This document shows, in pieces, positions 33,877 to 42,184 of a stretch of DNA of 50,466 bases (position 1 is its first letter; every line of letters begins with the position of its first letter). The stretch spans positions 1 through 50,466 of the forward strand of contig CAIMUS010000087.1 in the NCBI GenBank assembly GCA_903844665.1, written 5' to 3'. Source of the stretch: an uncultured Pseudomonadota bacterium. Its GTDB lineage: Bacteria > Pseudomonadota > Gammaproteobacteria > Competibacterales > Competibacteraceae. The notes below the pieces were generated by a model. It saw nothing but the letters and a program-made list of their open reading frames with translations, searched no databases and had not been told where the DNA came from. A program made the position numbers and the translations under genes.

Positions 33877-34452
33877 TTACTCGTTGACCACCCTGTCCGG
33901 GCCGGTATAGAACTGCGGCCAGTGTTGTTTGATCACCGCGCCGTCGCTGCGCATGGCGTGGCAACTGTTCAACAAACGCGACCGTTCCTCGTCGCCGGCT
34001 TTGGGTTTTTTCGCCCCCCGCCGCCTGGGATGGATGGTTTGGAATGCCGTGGTGGCCACCGGACCCAGCAGTTCGGTCAGATGGGTGCAACCCTCCACGC
34101 CGTGGAACAACTGCTTTATCTTGAGATTCCAGCCCGGCTTGACGTGCAGGCCGATGAGTTGCTTATAACGCCCGGCGATTTCAGGACAGATATGGAAAGG
34201 TGACCCATCGGTGCAGGCTTCGGCGTCGTGAATACACAGATCCGAATCCAGGGTCAGGCGTATCCACATTTCATGGAGCGGTTCGCCGGCCTTGACCTCT
34301 CCCCCCCGGTCCTGGTTGGGAAAGCTGTAGGTTTTGACGTCGGTCATATGCCCTTCGATATCCCAAAGACCATCCTCGCGCTGATAGCCGTAGCATTGCA
34401 CGGTGCGGGTATGCAGGAGCTTGCGGGACCTTGGGGGGCGGCTTAAAGGCAT
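33877..34452 (-). CDS. DUF2889 domain protein
   Basis: The 191-residue protein matches the DUF2889 pattern: HTRTVQCYGYQREDGLWDIEGHMTDVKTY, HEMWIRLTLDSDLCIHDAEA, and C-terminal GCTHLTELLGPVATTAFQTI. The function of this family is not known. I chose the ATG at 34452, with GGGAGG just upstream, over a longer frame. It lies 34 bases after the DUF1289 gene on the same strand, probably one transcript. Confidence 0.85.
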   Translation of the reverse strand: MPLSRPPRSRKLLHTRTVQCYGYQREDGLWDIEGHMTDVKTYSFPNQDRGGEVKAGEPLHEMWIRLTLDSDLCIHDAEACTDGSPFHICPEIAGRYKQLIGLHVKPGWNLKIKQLFHGVEGCTHLTELLGPVATTAFQTIHPRRRGAKKPKAGDEERSRLLNSCHAMRSDGAVIKQHWPQFYTGPDRVVNE

Positions 34453-34486
34453 TGCGGATCCTCCCGGCGGACGGGTTGCGGTGCGG

Positions 34487-34693
34487 CTAGATACATAAGG
34501 CTTCGCCCCAAATCCGCAGACAACGTTCCTCCAGTTGGGCCAGGACGGCACGTTTTTCCTCCGCGGTGTAACTTCTCCAGGCGGCGATTTCAGCGAGCGT
34601 GCGGTAACAGCCATCGCACAGGCCGGTTTGGGAATTCATGGCGCAGACGCCGATGCAGGGAGAGGGGGGGTCGGGTTCACCCATAGTGGACAT
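34487..34693 (-). CDS. DUF1289 family cysteine-rich protein
   Basis: This 68-residue protein has the DUF1289 arrangement of four cysteines, SPCIGVCAMNSQTGLCDGCYRT, followed by EIAAWRSYTAEEKRAVLAQL. The cysteines may bind metal or a cluster. The family has no settled function. It starts at ATG 34693, with a second ATG three codons in. Confidence 0.88.
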   Translation of the reverse strand: MSTMGEPDPPSPCIGVCAMNSQTGLCDGCYRTLAEIAAWRSYTAEEKRAVLAQLEERCLRIWGEALCI

Positions 34694-34801
34694 TACTCTA
34701 CCGGATTGGAACTGGGAAGGCGATAACCGTAAGGTGCGCCATCATACTGCACCGCAATAAACAATGCTATGGCTTGGGTTGTTCGACTTACCGCCCCGGA
34801 G

Positions 34802-34829
34802 TTGGCAACCTCATCGCAAGGTGTATCAT
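34802..34829 (+). promoter_or_regulatory. Predicted sigma70 promoter for the kdsD operon
   Basis: TTGGCA (5 of 6), a 16-base spacer and TATCAT (5 of 6) place a transcript start about 35 bases before the kdsD ATG. This is inferred from sequence only. Confidence 0.5.
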
Positions 34830-34873
34830 GATAGCGGTAGTGAGCCTGCAAACACCCTGACAACGATAACACT

Positions 34874-35845
34874 ATGAGCGACCTCAAACTCAAGCAACTC
34901 GGCCGCGACGTCCTGGAGACCGAAGCCCAGGCGGTGGCCCGTCTGAAAGACCGGATCGATGACAACTTCGTTCGCGCCTGTCAGTACATGCTGGCCTGTG
35001 AAGGGCGTATCATCGTCACCGGCATGGGCAAATCGGGTCATATCGGTGGTAAGATCGCCGCCACCCTGGCCAGCACCGGTAGCCCGGCCTTCTTCGTCCA
35101 TCCCGCCGAGGCCAGCCATGGCGATCTCGGTATGATCACCGCCAAGGATCTGGTGCTGGCGCTGTCCAATTCCGGCGAAACCGAGGAGATCAAGGTCCTG
35201 CTGCCGCTGATCAAGCGGCTGGGGGTGCCGTTGATCGCCCTGACCGGCAACCCGGCATCCACCCTGGCCAGGGCGGCCGATGTGCATATCGATGTCAGCG
35301 TCGATAAGGAAGCCTGTCCCCTGGGACTGGCGCCGACCGCCAGTTCCACGGCGGCCCTGGCGATGGGAGACGCGCTGGCTATCTCGCTGCTGGAGGCGCG
35401 CGGTTTTACCGCCGATGATTTCGCCCTTTCCCATCCTGGCGGTCGGCTGGGACGGCGCCTGCTGTTGCTGATCGACGATGTGATGCATACGGGCGATACT
35501 ATCCCGCGCAACGCGCCCGAAGACCGCCTCGATGTCGCCCTGGTGGAAATGACCCGTAAGGGACTGGGCATGACCGTCGTCACCGATCCGGCCGATCGTC
35601 TGCTGGGCGTGTTTACCGACGGCGATCTGCGCCGTACACTGGACCGGCGCATCGATGTTCACGCCGTCAGCGTCGCCGAGGTGATGACTCCTAATTGCAG
35701 GAGAGTACATCCGGGCATCCTGGCCGCGGAAGCGCTGGGGCTGATGGATACCTATAAAATCAACGCTCTGCCGGTGGTGGATGCCGATGATAAACTGCTC
35801 GGCGTGCTGAATATGCACGATCTGCTGCGCGCGGGCGTCATGTAA
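34874..35845 (+). CDS. kdsD: Arabinose-5-phosphate isomerase
   Basis: This 323-residue protein converts ribulose-5-phosphate to arabinose-5-phosphate, the first step to Kdo. The SIS domain (about 1-190) has GMGKSGHIGGKIAATLASTG, FVHPAEASHGDLGM and ALSNSGETEEI. Two CBS domains follow (from about 205), containing VTDPADRLLGVFTDGDLRR and VVDADDKLLGVLNMHDLLRAGV. Length equals the E. coli enzyme. It leads the LPS gene run. Confidence 0.96.
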   Translation: MSDLKLKQLGRDVLETEAQAVARLKDRIDDNFVRACQYMLACEGRIIVTGMGKSGHIGGKIAATLASTGSPAFFVHPAEASHGDLGMITAKDLVLALSNSGETEEIKVLLPLIKRLGVPLIALTGNPASTLARAADVHIDVSVDKEACPLGLAPTASSTAALAMGDALAISLLEARGFTADDFALSHPGGRLGRRLLLLIDDVMHTGDTIPRNAPEDRLDVALVEMTRKGLGMTVVTDPADRLLGVFTDGDLRRTLDRRIDVHAVSVAEVMTPNCRRVHPGILAAEALGLMDTYKINALPVVDADDKLLGVLNMHDLLRAGVM

Positions 35846-35863
35846 CCTCGAAAGCTAACGACT

Positions 35864-36406
35864 ATGCAAGATATTCTGCACCGAGCCGCCCAGATTCGTC
35901 TGGTCATCTTCGACGTCGATGGAGTGCTCACCGACGGCCGTCTCTATTTGGCCGACGATGGCAATGAATTCAAGGCCTTCCATTCCAGGGACGGCCATGG
36001 CATGAAGATGCTGCAAAACCAGGGCGTGGCTGTCGCCATCATCTCCGGCCGCCGTTCGCTGGCGGTGGAGCGGCGCATGGCCGATCTGGGCATCGATTAT
36101 GTCTATATGGGCGTTCAGGACAAACTGGTCGCCTTCCAGGACTTGCTGCAACACCAGGGCCTGGATCCCGCTCAGGTGGCTTACGTGGGCGATGACGTGA
36201 TCGACCTGCCCGTGATGAGTCGGGTCGGACTGGCGATCGCCGTGCAGGACGCCGATCCCTTCGTCAGACGCCACGCCCACTGGCAGACCCCCAGTGCCGG
36301 CGGACGGGGGGCCGCCCGCGAGGTCTGCGAACTGCTCCTGGAAGCCCTTGGCCGGCTCGAACCGGAGCGAGCCAGGTTCATCGAACCGCCGTCGGCTCCG
36401 GTTTGA
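35864..36406 (+). CDS. kdsC: 3-deoxy-D-manno-octulosonate 8-phosphate phosphatase
   Basis: The 180-residue HAD-family enzyme releases phosphate from Kdo-8-P. Motif I is IFDVDGVLTDGRLYL, motif II IISGRRS, and motif IV YVGDDVIDLPVM. The C-terminus has the TPSAGGRGAAREVCELLL loop of KdsC. It starts 18 bases after kdsD. The next gene in most relatives, lptC, is absent. Confidence 0.95.
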   Translation: MQDILHRAAQIRLVIFDVDGVLTDGRLYLADDGNEFKAFHSRDGHGMKMLQNQGVAVAIISGRRSLAVERRMADLGIDYVYMGVQDKLVAFQDLLQHQGLDPAQVAYVGDDVIDLPVMSRVGLAIAVQDADPFVRRHAHWQTPSAGGRGAAREVCELLLEALGRLEPERARFIEPPSAPV

Positions 36407-36440
36407 GAGGCGGCGAGGCCGGCGCGCGGGCCGCAAGGTA

Positions 36441-36494
36441 GAGGAGTGAGGAGTGAGGAGTGAGGAGTGAGGAGTGAGGAGTGAGGAGTGAGGA
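36441..36494 (+). repeat. GAGGAGT heptanucleotide tandem array
   Basis: Seven perfect copies plus five bases of GAGGAGT lie between kdsC and lptA. The seven-base unit is not a multiple of three. Each copy looks like a ribosome-binding site. It stands where lptC would be expected. Confidence 0.97.
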
Positions 36495-36581
36495 AGAAAT
36501 CGCCGGACAGTTTCAAATTTACCATGAAAATTCAAGTAGTTATTTTTTATACAGCACTAACGTCTCAATCCGAGGATACCT

Positions 36582-37223
36582 ATGTACTTGCCACTGCGCC
36601 TCAGCGCCTTATTGCTACCGGCCCTACTGTTGCTGCCGGGTTGGCTTTATGCCCTGCCGGAGGATAGCAAGCAGCCTGTTCAATTGGAAGCCGACCGTGG
36701 TCAATTGGACCAGAAGACCGGCACCAGCATCTATGAAGGCAACGTGGTCATCATCCAGGGCAGTCTGCATCTGACCGCCGATACCGCCACCGTCTATACC
36801 CAAAACGGCCAGTTTCAACGGATCGAGGCCTTCGGCAAGCCGGCCGCCTGGCGCTACAAAACCTCCCCCGATAAGGAGGAGATGCATGGTACCGGCCAAC
36901 GGGTGGATTACGATGTCACCAAAGATCTAATGAGCATGACGGGTAACGCCAGAGTGACTCAGGGTAACGACGTCTACACCGGCGATTACATCGAATACGA
37001 AACCAAAACCGACCTGGTCAGGGCTCGGGGCGAAAAAGGCAACCGTATTCAGATCACCATCCAACCCAAATCATCGACCACGGGATCTGCCTCATCCCAA
37101 AAGTCGCCTAAAACCCCGACGCCGTCCGCCAAGGTCCCGGGGACGGAAGGGCCAAGCGTTGGCAAACAGGAGCCTTCCAAAGCCCCGACGCCGCCCCCCA
37201 AAGCGCCTTCCCCGGGCCGCTAG
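36582..37223 (+). CDS. lptA: LPS transport protein LptA
   Basis: The 213-residue precursor has a signal peptide (about 1-24) and the LptA/OstA jellyroll domain: [31 protein letters not shown] in spirit, ending with AGNARVTQG-like repeats ([21 protein letters not shown]). LptA forms the periplasmic bridge that carries LPS from LptBFG-C to LptDE. Residues about 163-213 are an unusual Ser/Pro/Lys-rich tail with TP and AP repeats that E. coli LptA lacks. lptB begins 5 bases after its stop. Confidence 0.92.
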   Translation: MYLPLRLSALLLPALLLLPGWLYALPEDSKQPVQLEADRGQLDQKTGTSIYEGNVVIIQGSLHLTADTATVYTQNGQFQRIEAFGKPAAWRYKTSPDKEEMHGTGQRVDYDVTKDLMSMTGNARVTQGNDVYTGDYIEYETKTDLVRARGEKGNRIQITIQPKSSTTGSASSQKSPKTPTPSAKVPGTEGPSVGKQEPSKAPTPPPKAPSPGR

Positions 37224-37227
37224 CCCT

Positions 37228-37953
<726 letters not shown>

Positions 37954-38043
37954 GAAAATCGGCACTGGCACATTAAATGCTTTACTATAAAATGCAGACT
38001 ATGAAACCTGTGACCTGAACCCGTTCATCCGGCACGTGAACCT

Positions 38044-39522
38044 ATGAGACAGTCGCCGCAAATCCAACTGCAGGTAAGTCAGCAGTTGACCATGACGCCC
38101 CAGTTGCAGCAGGCCATCCGCCTGTTGCAGCTTTCCAGCGTGGACCTGCAAACGGAAATCCAGGCGGTGCTCGAATCCAATCTGATGCTGGAACGGGTGG
38201 AGGAGGCGCACGACAGTCTGTCACCGGCGGATGAAGCTCTGGCCATGGCGGCGCCCGACCCGGCCGAACTGTCTGCCGCTGGAGAGGAACTGGATGCCGC
38301 CAATACCACTTTGCCCGAAGAGTTGCCGGTGGACAGCGCCTGGGAGGATGGTTACGACAGCTACGATGGCGCCACCAGCTTTTCGCGGGGTGACGATGAG
38401 CCATGGGACCCTTACGAGCAACAGGCCGACGCCCCCGGTTCGCTACGCGATCATTTGATCTGGCAAATGGAGCTGACCCCTTTTAGCGAGCGGGATATCG
38501 CTATCGCCACCGCCCTCATCGACGCCATCGACGAGACCGGCTATCTATCCCTGCCGCTGACAGAGATTCACCAGGGGCTGCCGGCGGAACTGGACATCGA
38601 ACTGGACGAGGTGGAAGCGGTACTGCATCGGATCCAGCATTTCGATCCGCCGGGGGTGGCGGCCCGCAACCCGGCGGAATGCCTGCTATTGCAGTTGAAT
38701 CAATTGCCGCCGGATACCCTCTGGCTGCCGCAGGCACAGGAACTGGTGCAACACCATCTGGACCTGCTGGCGGAACACAACTTCCCCTTGCTGCTACGCC
38801 GGCTGAAGGTAGCGCGGGAATCCCTGCAACAAATCGTGCTGTTGATTCTTTCTCTGAACCCCCATCCAGGCGCAGCGTTGTCGGTCAGCAAAACCCAGTA
38901 TGTTATCCCGGATGTCTTCGTGCACCGCCATAGCAACATCTGGCGGGTGGAGCTCAATCCCGATAACACCCCCCGCCTGCGCATCAACAGCCAGTATGCC
39001 CGACTGGTGCGCCGCGCCGATAACAGCACCGACAATGTCTATTTGAAAAATCATCTGCAGGAAGCGCGCTGGTTCCTGAAAAGCCTGAAGAACCGCAACC
39101 AGACTCTGCTGAGAGTCGCGGGTTGTATCGTCGAGCGCCAGCGGGAATTTCTGGAATACGGGGAAGAATCCATGAAACCGCTGGTGCTGCGGGATATCGC
39201 CGAAGCGATGGAGATGCATGAATCCACCATTTCCCGGGTCACCACCCAAAAATATATGCATACCCCGCGCGGCATCTACGAGTTCAAGTATTTTTTCTCC
39301 AGTCATGTCGGCACCAGCGACGGCGGTGAATGTTCCTCCACCGCCATTCGCGCCATGATCAGGAAATTGATCGCCGAGGAAAGTCCGCAACAGCCGCTCA
39401 GCGATAGCACGATCGCCCGATGTTTAAGCCAGGATGGCATTCAGGTGGCGCGGCGAACGGTGGCAAAATACCGGGAGGTGATGTCGATACCGTCATCGAC
39501 CGATCGTAAACGTCTCACTTGA
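38044..39522 (+). CDS. rpoN: RNA polymerase sigma-54 factor
   Basis: This 492-residue sigma factor has the glutamine-rich region I (QLQVSQQLTMTPQLQQAIRLLQ) that contacts enhancer-binding ATPases, an acidic region II, and the core-binding region. Region III has the helix-turn-helix (DIAEAMEMHESTISRVTTQKY) and the RpoN box ARRTVAKYRE at about 469-478, which reads the -24 element. It is full length. It follows lptB, and ptsN comes next without hpf between them. Confidence 0.97.
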   Translation: MRQSPQIQLQVSQQLTMTPQLQQAIRLLQLSSVDLQTEIQAVLESNLMLERVEEAHDSLSPADEALAMAAPDPAELSAAGEELDAANTTLPEELPVDSAWEDGYDSYDGATSFSRGDDEPWDPYEQQADAPGSLRDHLIWQMELTPFSERDIAIATALIDAIDETGYLSLPLTEIHQGLPAELDIELDEVEAVLHRIQHFDPPGVAARNPAECLLLQLNQLPPDTLWLPQAQELVQHHLDLLAEHNFPLLLRRLKVARESLQQIVLLILSLNPHPGAALSVSKTQYVIPDVFVHRHSNIWRVELNPDNTPRLRINSQYARLVRRADNSTDNVYLKNHLQEARWFLKSLKNRNQTLLRVAGCIVERQREFLEYGEESMKPLVLRDIAEAMEMHESTISRVTTQKYMHTPRGIYEFKYFFSSHVGTSDGGECSSTAIRAMIRKLIAEESPQQPLSDSTIARCLSQDGIQVARRTVAKYREVMSIPSSTDRKRLT

Positions 39523-39551
39523 TCACAGCGAAGCCTGCATCCCTGCCTGCT

Positions 39552-40028
39552 ATGAATATCGTGGACCTGCTAACCGCCGAGCGCGTGGTTTGCATCGGAA
39601 GCGCCGACAATAAGGGGCGCCTGCTGGAATTATTGGGCAGGCTGCTGGCGGTTGGCCAGACTGGCCGGACTGGCCTGACAGCCAGACAGATCGCCGACAG
39701 CCTGAGCAAACGCGAGCGCCTGGGCAGCACGGGTCTGGGCAATGGGATTGCCCTGCCTCATGGCCGTCTGGGCCAGGGTCCCCGGGTCACCGGCGCTTTT
39801 ATCAGACTTAAACAAGGAGTGGAGTTCGATGCACTCGATAGACAACCGGTGGACTTGGTATTCGGCCTGTTGGTGCCGGAACAGTTCACCGACGAACATC
39901 TTAAAATTCTTGCCTATCTGGCGGAAATGTTCAGCGATCATGCCTTTTGCGGGCAATTACGGCAAGCCGATACTGGTAAGGACCTGTTCGAGCGACTCAG
40001 CCAATGGCTACCGCCCGTTCTGACATGA
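39552..40028 (+). CDS. ptsN: Nitrogen-regulatory phosphotransferase IIA protein
   Basis: The 158-residue EIIA-Ntr domain accepts phosphate from the regulatory PTS at H70 (GNGIALPHGRLG) and acts on potassium transport and other targets rather than on sugar import. It has KRERLGSTGLGNG and ends in a KDLFERLSQ helix. The ATG at 39552 gives the family N-terminus (MNIVDLL). Its stop overlaps the hprK start in ATGA. Confidence 0.94.
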   Translation: MNIVDLLTAERVVCIGSADNKGRLLELLGRLLAVGQTGRTGLTARQIADSLSKRERLGSTGLGNGIALPHGRLGQGPRVTGAFIRLKQGVEFDALDRQPVDLVFGLLVPEQFTDEHLKILAYLAEMFSDHAFCGQLRQADTGKDLFERLSQWLPPVLT

Positions 40029-40969
40029 CCCAGGGGATCCTGGCGGAGGCCGTTTTCCGGGCCTTACAGACCGTGCTGGAACTGAGCTGGATCGGCGGCC
40101 AAAGCGGCGCCGGGCGGGTGATCTGGACGGCGGACAATACCGCCGACACCCCGGTTGGGCGGTTAAACTGGGTACACCCTCCCCGCATCCAGATTCTGGA
40201 TCAGGACGAACTGTATTTTCTGGAGACTCTGGAAACCGCCGCCCGCACCGTGCTGATAGAGCATCTCCTCGGTCCCCGGGCGGGGGCGGTGCTGATCTGT
40301 GGCGACCGGGACCGGGCCAGCCTGCTGCAGGGCGCCGCCGCCGACACCGGCACGCCCCTGTGGCATACGCCGGCCACGCCGGAAACGGTGCTGGAACGAT
40401 TCCTGGAATATCAGCACAGCCTGGGAGGCGCCACCGTGGTTCATGGCGAATTGCTGGAGGTGTTCGGCCTGGGATTACTGATTACCGGCGCCAGCGGCAT
40501 CGGCAAGAGCGAACTGGCCTTGGAACTGATCAGTCGTGGCCATCGCCTGATTGCGGATGACACCCCGGAACTGATTCGGACCGCTCCCAATGTGATCGAA
40601 GGCAGTTGCCCGCCCTCCCTGTGCGGTTTTTTGGAAGTCAGGGGCCTTGGCGTCCTCAATATCCGTCGGATGTTCGGCGACAGCGCCATCAAGCGCAATA
40701 AGCGAATACGCCTGATCATCCATCTGGTACGGCTGGAAGAGGCGGCCATTCCGGCGGAAGCCAGATTGAACGGCGCCCGGATCAAGCGCCGGATTCTCGA
40801 TGTGCACATCCCGACGATCAATCTGCCCATAGCCCCGGGCCGTAACCTGGCCGTCCTGGTGGAATGCGCGGTGCGCGATCATATCCAGCGTCTGGGCGGT
40901 TATTCCGCCGATGAGGATTTGATCGAACGATTGCAACGTGAAATGGTGAGCGCCACCGTATGCGAATGA
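40025..40969 (+). CDS. hprK: HPr kinase/phosphorylase
   Basis: This 314-residue protein phosphorylates HPr on serine and removes the phosphate again. The C-terminal domain has the P-loop GASGIGKSE (from about residue 155), ISRGHRLIADD with the catalytic Asp, and the family signature FLEVRGLGVLNIRRMFG. The N-terminal half is the less conserved regulatory domain, here with LGPRAGAVLICGD. The ATG at 40025 overlaps the ptsN stop. A longer frame begins at 40004. HprK is present in some gammaproteobacteria such as Xanthomonas but not in enterics. Confidence 0.94.
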   Translation: MTQGILAEAVFRALQTVLELSWIGGQSGAGRVIWTADNTADTPVGRLNWVHPPRIQILDQDELYFLETLETAARTVLIEHLLGPRAGAVLICGDRDRASLLQGAAADTGTPLWHTPATPETVLERFLEYQHSLGGATVVHGELLEVFGLGLLITGASGIGKSELALELISRGHRLIADDTPELIRTAPNVIEGSCPPSLCGFLEVRGLGVLNIRRMFGDSAIKRNKRIRLIIHLVRLEEAAIPAEARLNGARIKRRILDVHIPTINLPIAPGRNLAVLVECAVRDHIQRLGGYSADEDLIERLQREMVSATVCE

Positions 40970-41817
40970 TCGTCGTCAGCGGCCTGTCCGGCTCGGGTAA
41001 GAGCATCGCCTTGCAGACACTGGAGGACGTCGGTTACTACTGTGTGGATAACCTGCCGATCACGCTGCTCAAGTCCTTCGCCAGTGAAATCCTGCGGCAC
41101 GGGCAACCGCCATCCCATCCCACCGCCGTCGGTATCGACGCCCGTAATTTTCTCGGTGAACTGGATCGGTTTCCCTCGATTATCGAAGAGTTGCGCGGTA
41201 CCGGTCTGAAGGTCGAGATTCTGTTTCTGCAAGCCGCCGATGAGGTGCTGTTGAAACGCTACAGTGAGACCCGCCGCAAGCATCCTTTAAGCCTGGATGA
41301 GGTTCCCCTGTTGGAAGCCATCCGGCAGGAGCGGCAGTTGCTGGGCTGTATCTCGGCTTATGCCGACCTCATCATCGACACCAGTCTGACCAATGTGCAT
41401 GAACTGCGCCGCCTGTTGCGGCAGCGCCTGCACGAGGCCCCGGCCGGCGGCATTTCGATCCTGTTCGAATCTTTCGGCTTTAAAAAAGGGATTCCGGCCG
41501 ATGCCGATTTTATCTTCGATGTGCGCTGTCTGCCCAATCCTTATTGGGAGCCGCAGTTGCGTTCGCTCACCGGTCTGGATGAGGCGGTCATCGGCTTTTT
41601 GAACCGGCAGCCCGAGGTGCTGCGGATGATCGAGGATTTACGTAATTTCCTGCTGCACTGGCTGCCTTACTTCGAAAACGGCGACCGCAGCTATCTTACC
41701 ATCGCCATCGGTTGTACCGGTGGGCAGCATCGTTCGGTTTTCATCGCCGAGGCGCTGGCGACTTATTTCCGTCAGAGCCGGCGCGGCACCATGATCCGCC
41801 ATCGAGAACTGCCGTGA
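40960..41817 (+). CDS. rapZ: RNase adapter protein RapZ
   Basis: This 285-residue protein has Walker A GLSGSGKSIALQTLEDVGYYCVDNLP in segments, FDVRCLPNPYWEP in the middle and CTGGQHRSVFIAEALA near the end. In E. coli RapZ binds small RNAs and RNase E to control GlmS and so amino-sugar supply to the envelope. It overlaps hprK by 10 bases. It lies in the regulatory PTS cluster, as usual. Confidence 0.95.
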   Translation: MRMIVVSGLSGSGKSIALQTLEDVGYYCVDNLPITLLKSFASEILRHGQPPSHPTAVGIDARNFLGELDRFPSIIEELRGTGLKVEILFLQAADEVLLKRYSETRRKHPLSLDEVPLLEAIRQERQLLGCISAYADLIIDTSLTNVHELRRLLRQRLHEAPAGGISILFESFGFKKGIPADADFIFDVRCLPNPYWEPQLRSLTGLDEAVIGFLNRQPEVLRMIEDLRNFLLHWLPYFENGDRSYLTIAIGCTGGQHRSVFIAEALATYFRQSRRGTMIRHRELP

Positions 41818-41908
41818 GCGTAGGTTTGCCGTTAATGGCTGCCCCGACCGGCCGGCTGAATGAGATTTATCACCACCATCGGCTGCTAGACCATGAGGAG
41901 CCAGGGGA

Positions 41909-42175
41909 TTGAAACGGGAAGTGACGATTATCAACAAGCTGGGGCTGCATGCCCGGGCGGCTGCTAAATTCGTGACCCTGGCTTCCAGATTCGAAGCCGA
42001 TATCCGCCTGTTGCGGGACAAAAGGGAGGTCAACGGCAAGAGTATTATGGGGGTTATGATGCTGGCTGCCGCCAAGGGTACGCGCCTGGAGATCCAGGCC
42101 TGCGGCGCCGATGCGGCGCAGGCGCTGGATTCCCTGGAACAGCTCATCTTCCAGCGCTTCGGCGAAGATGAATGA
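41909..42175 (+). CDS. ptsH: Phosphocarrier protein HPr
   Basis: This 88-residue HPr has the phosphoryl-accepting His at H14 (LGLHARAAAKF) and the regulatory serine at S45 (NGKSIMGVMML), the site HprK would modify. The start is TTG at 41909, with GAGGAG 9 bases upstream. No ATG precedes the family N-terminus in this frame. The EIIA-Man-type gene that often precedes ptsH in HprK-bearing relatives is not here. Confidence 0.95.
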   Translation: MKREVTIINKLGLHARAAAKFVTLASRFEADIRLLRDKREVNGKSIMGVMMLAAAKGTRLEIQACGADAAQALDSLEQLIFQRFGEDE

Positions 42176-42184
42176 GTCGATCCC

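Noticed and set aside
36441-36494. GAGGAGT array considered as a CRISPR-like repeat
   Set aside because: Units are seven bases with no spacers, so it is a simple tandem repeat.
41818-41908. Remnant of a mannose-type EIIA gene between rapZ and ptsH
   Set aside because: The 91 bases contain no reading similar to the end of an EIIA-Man domain.
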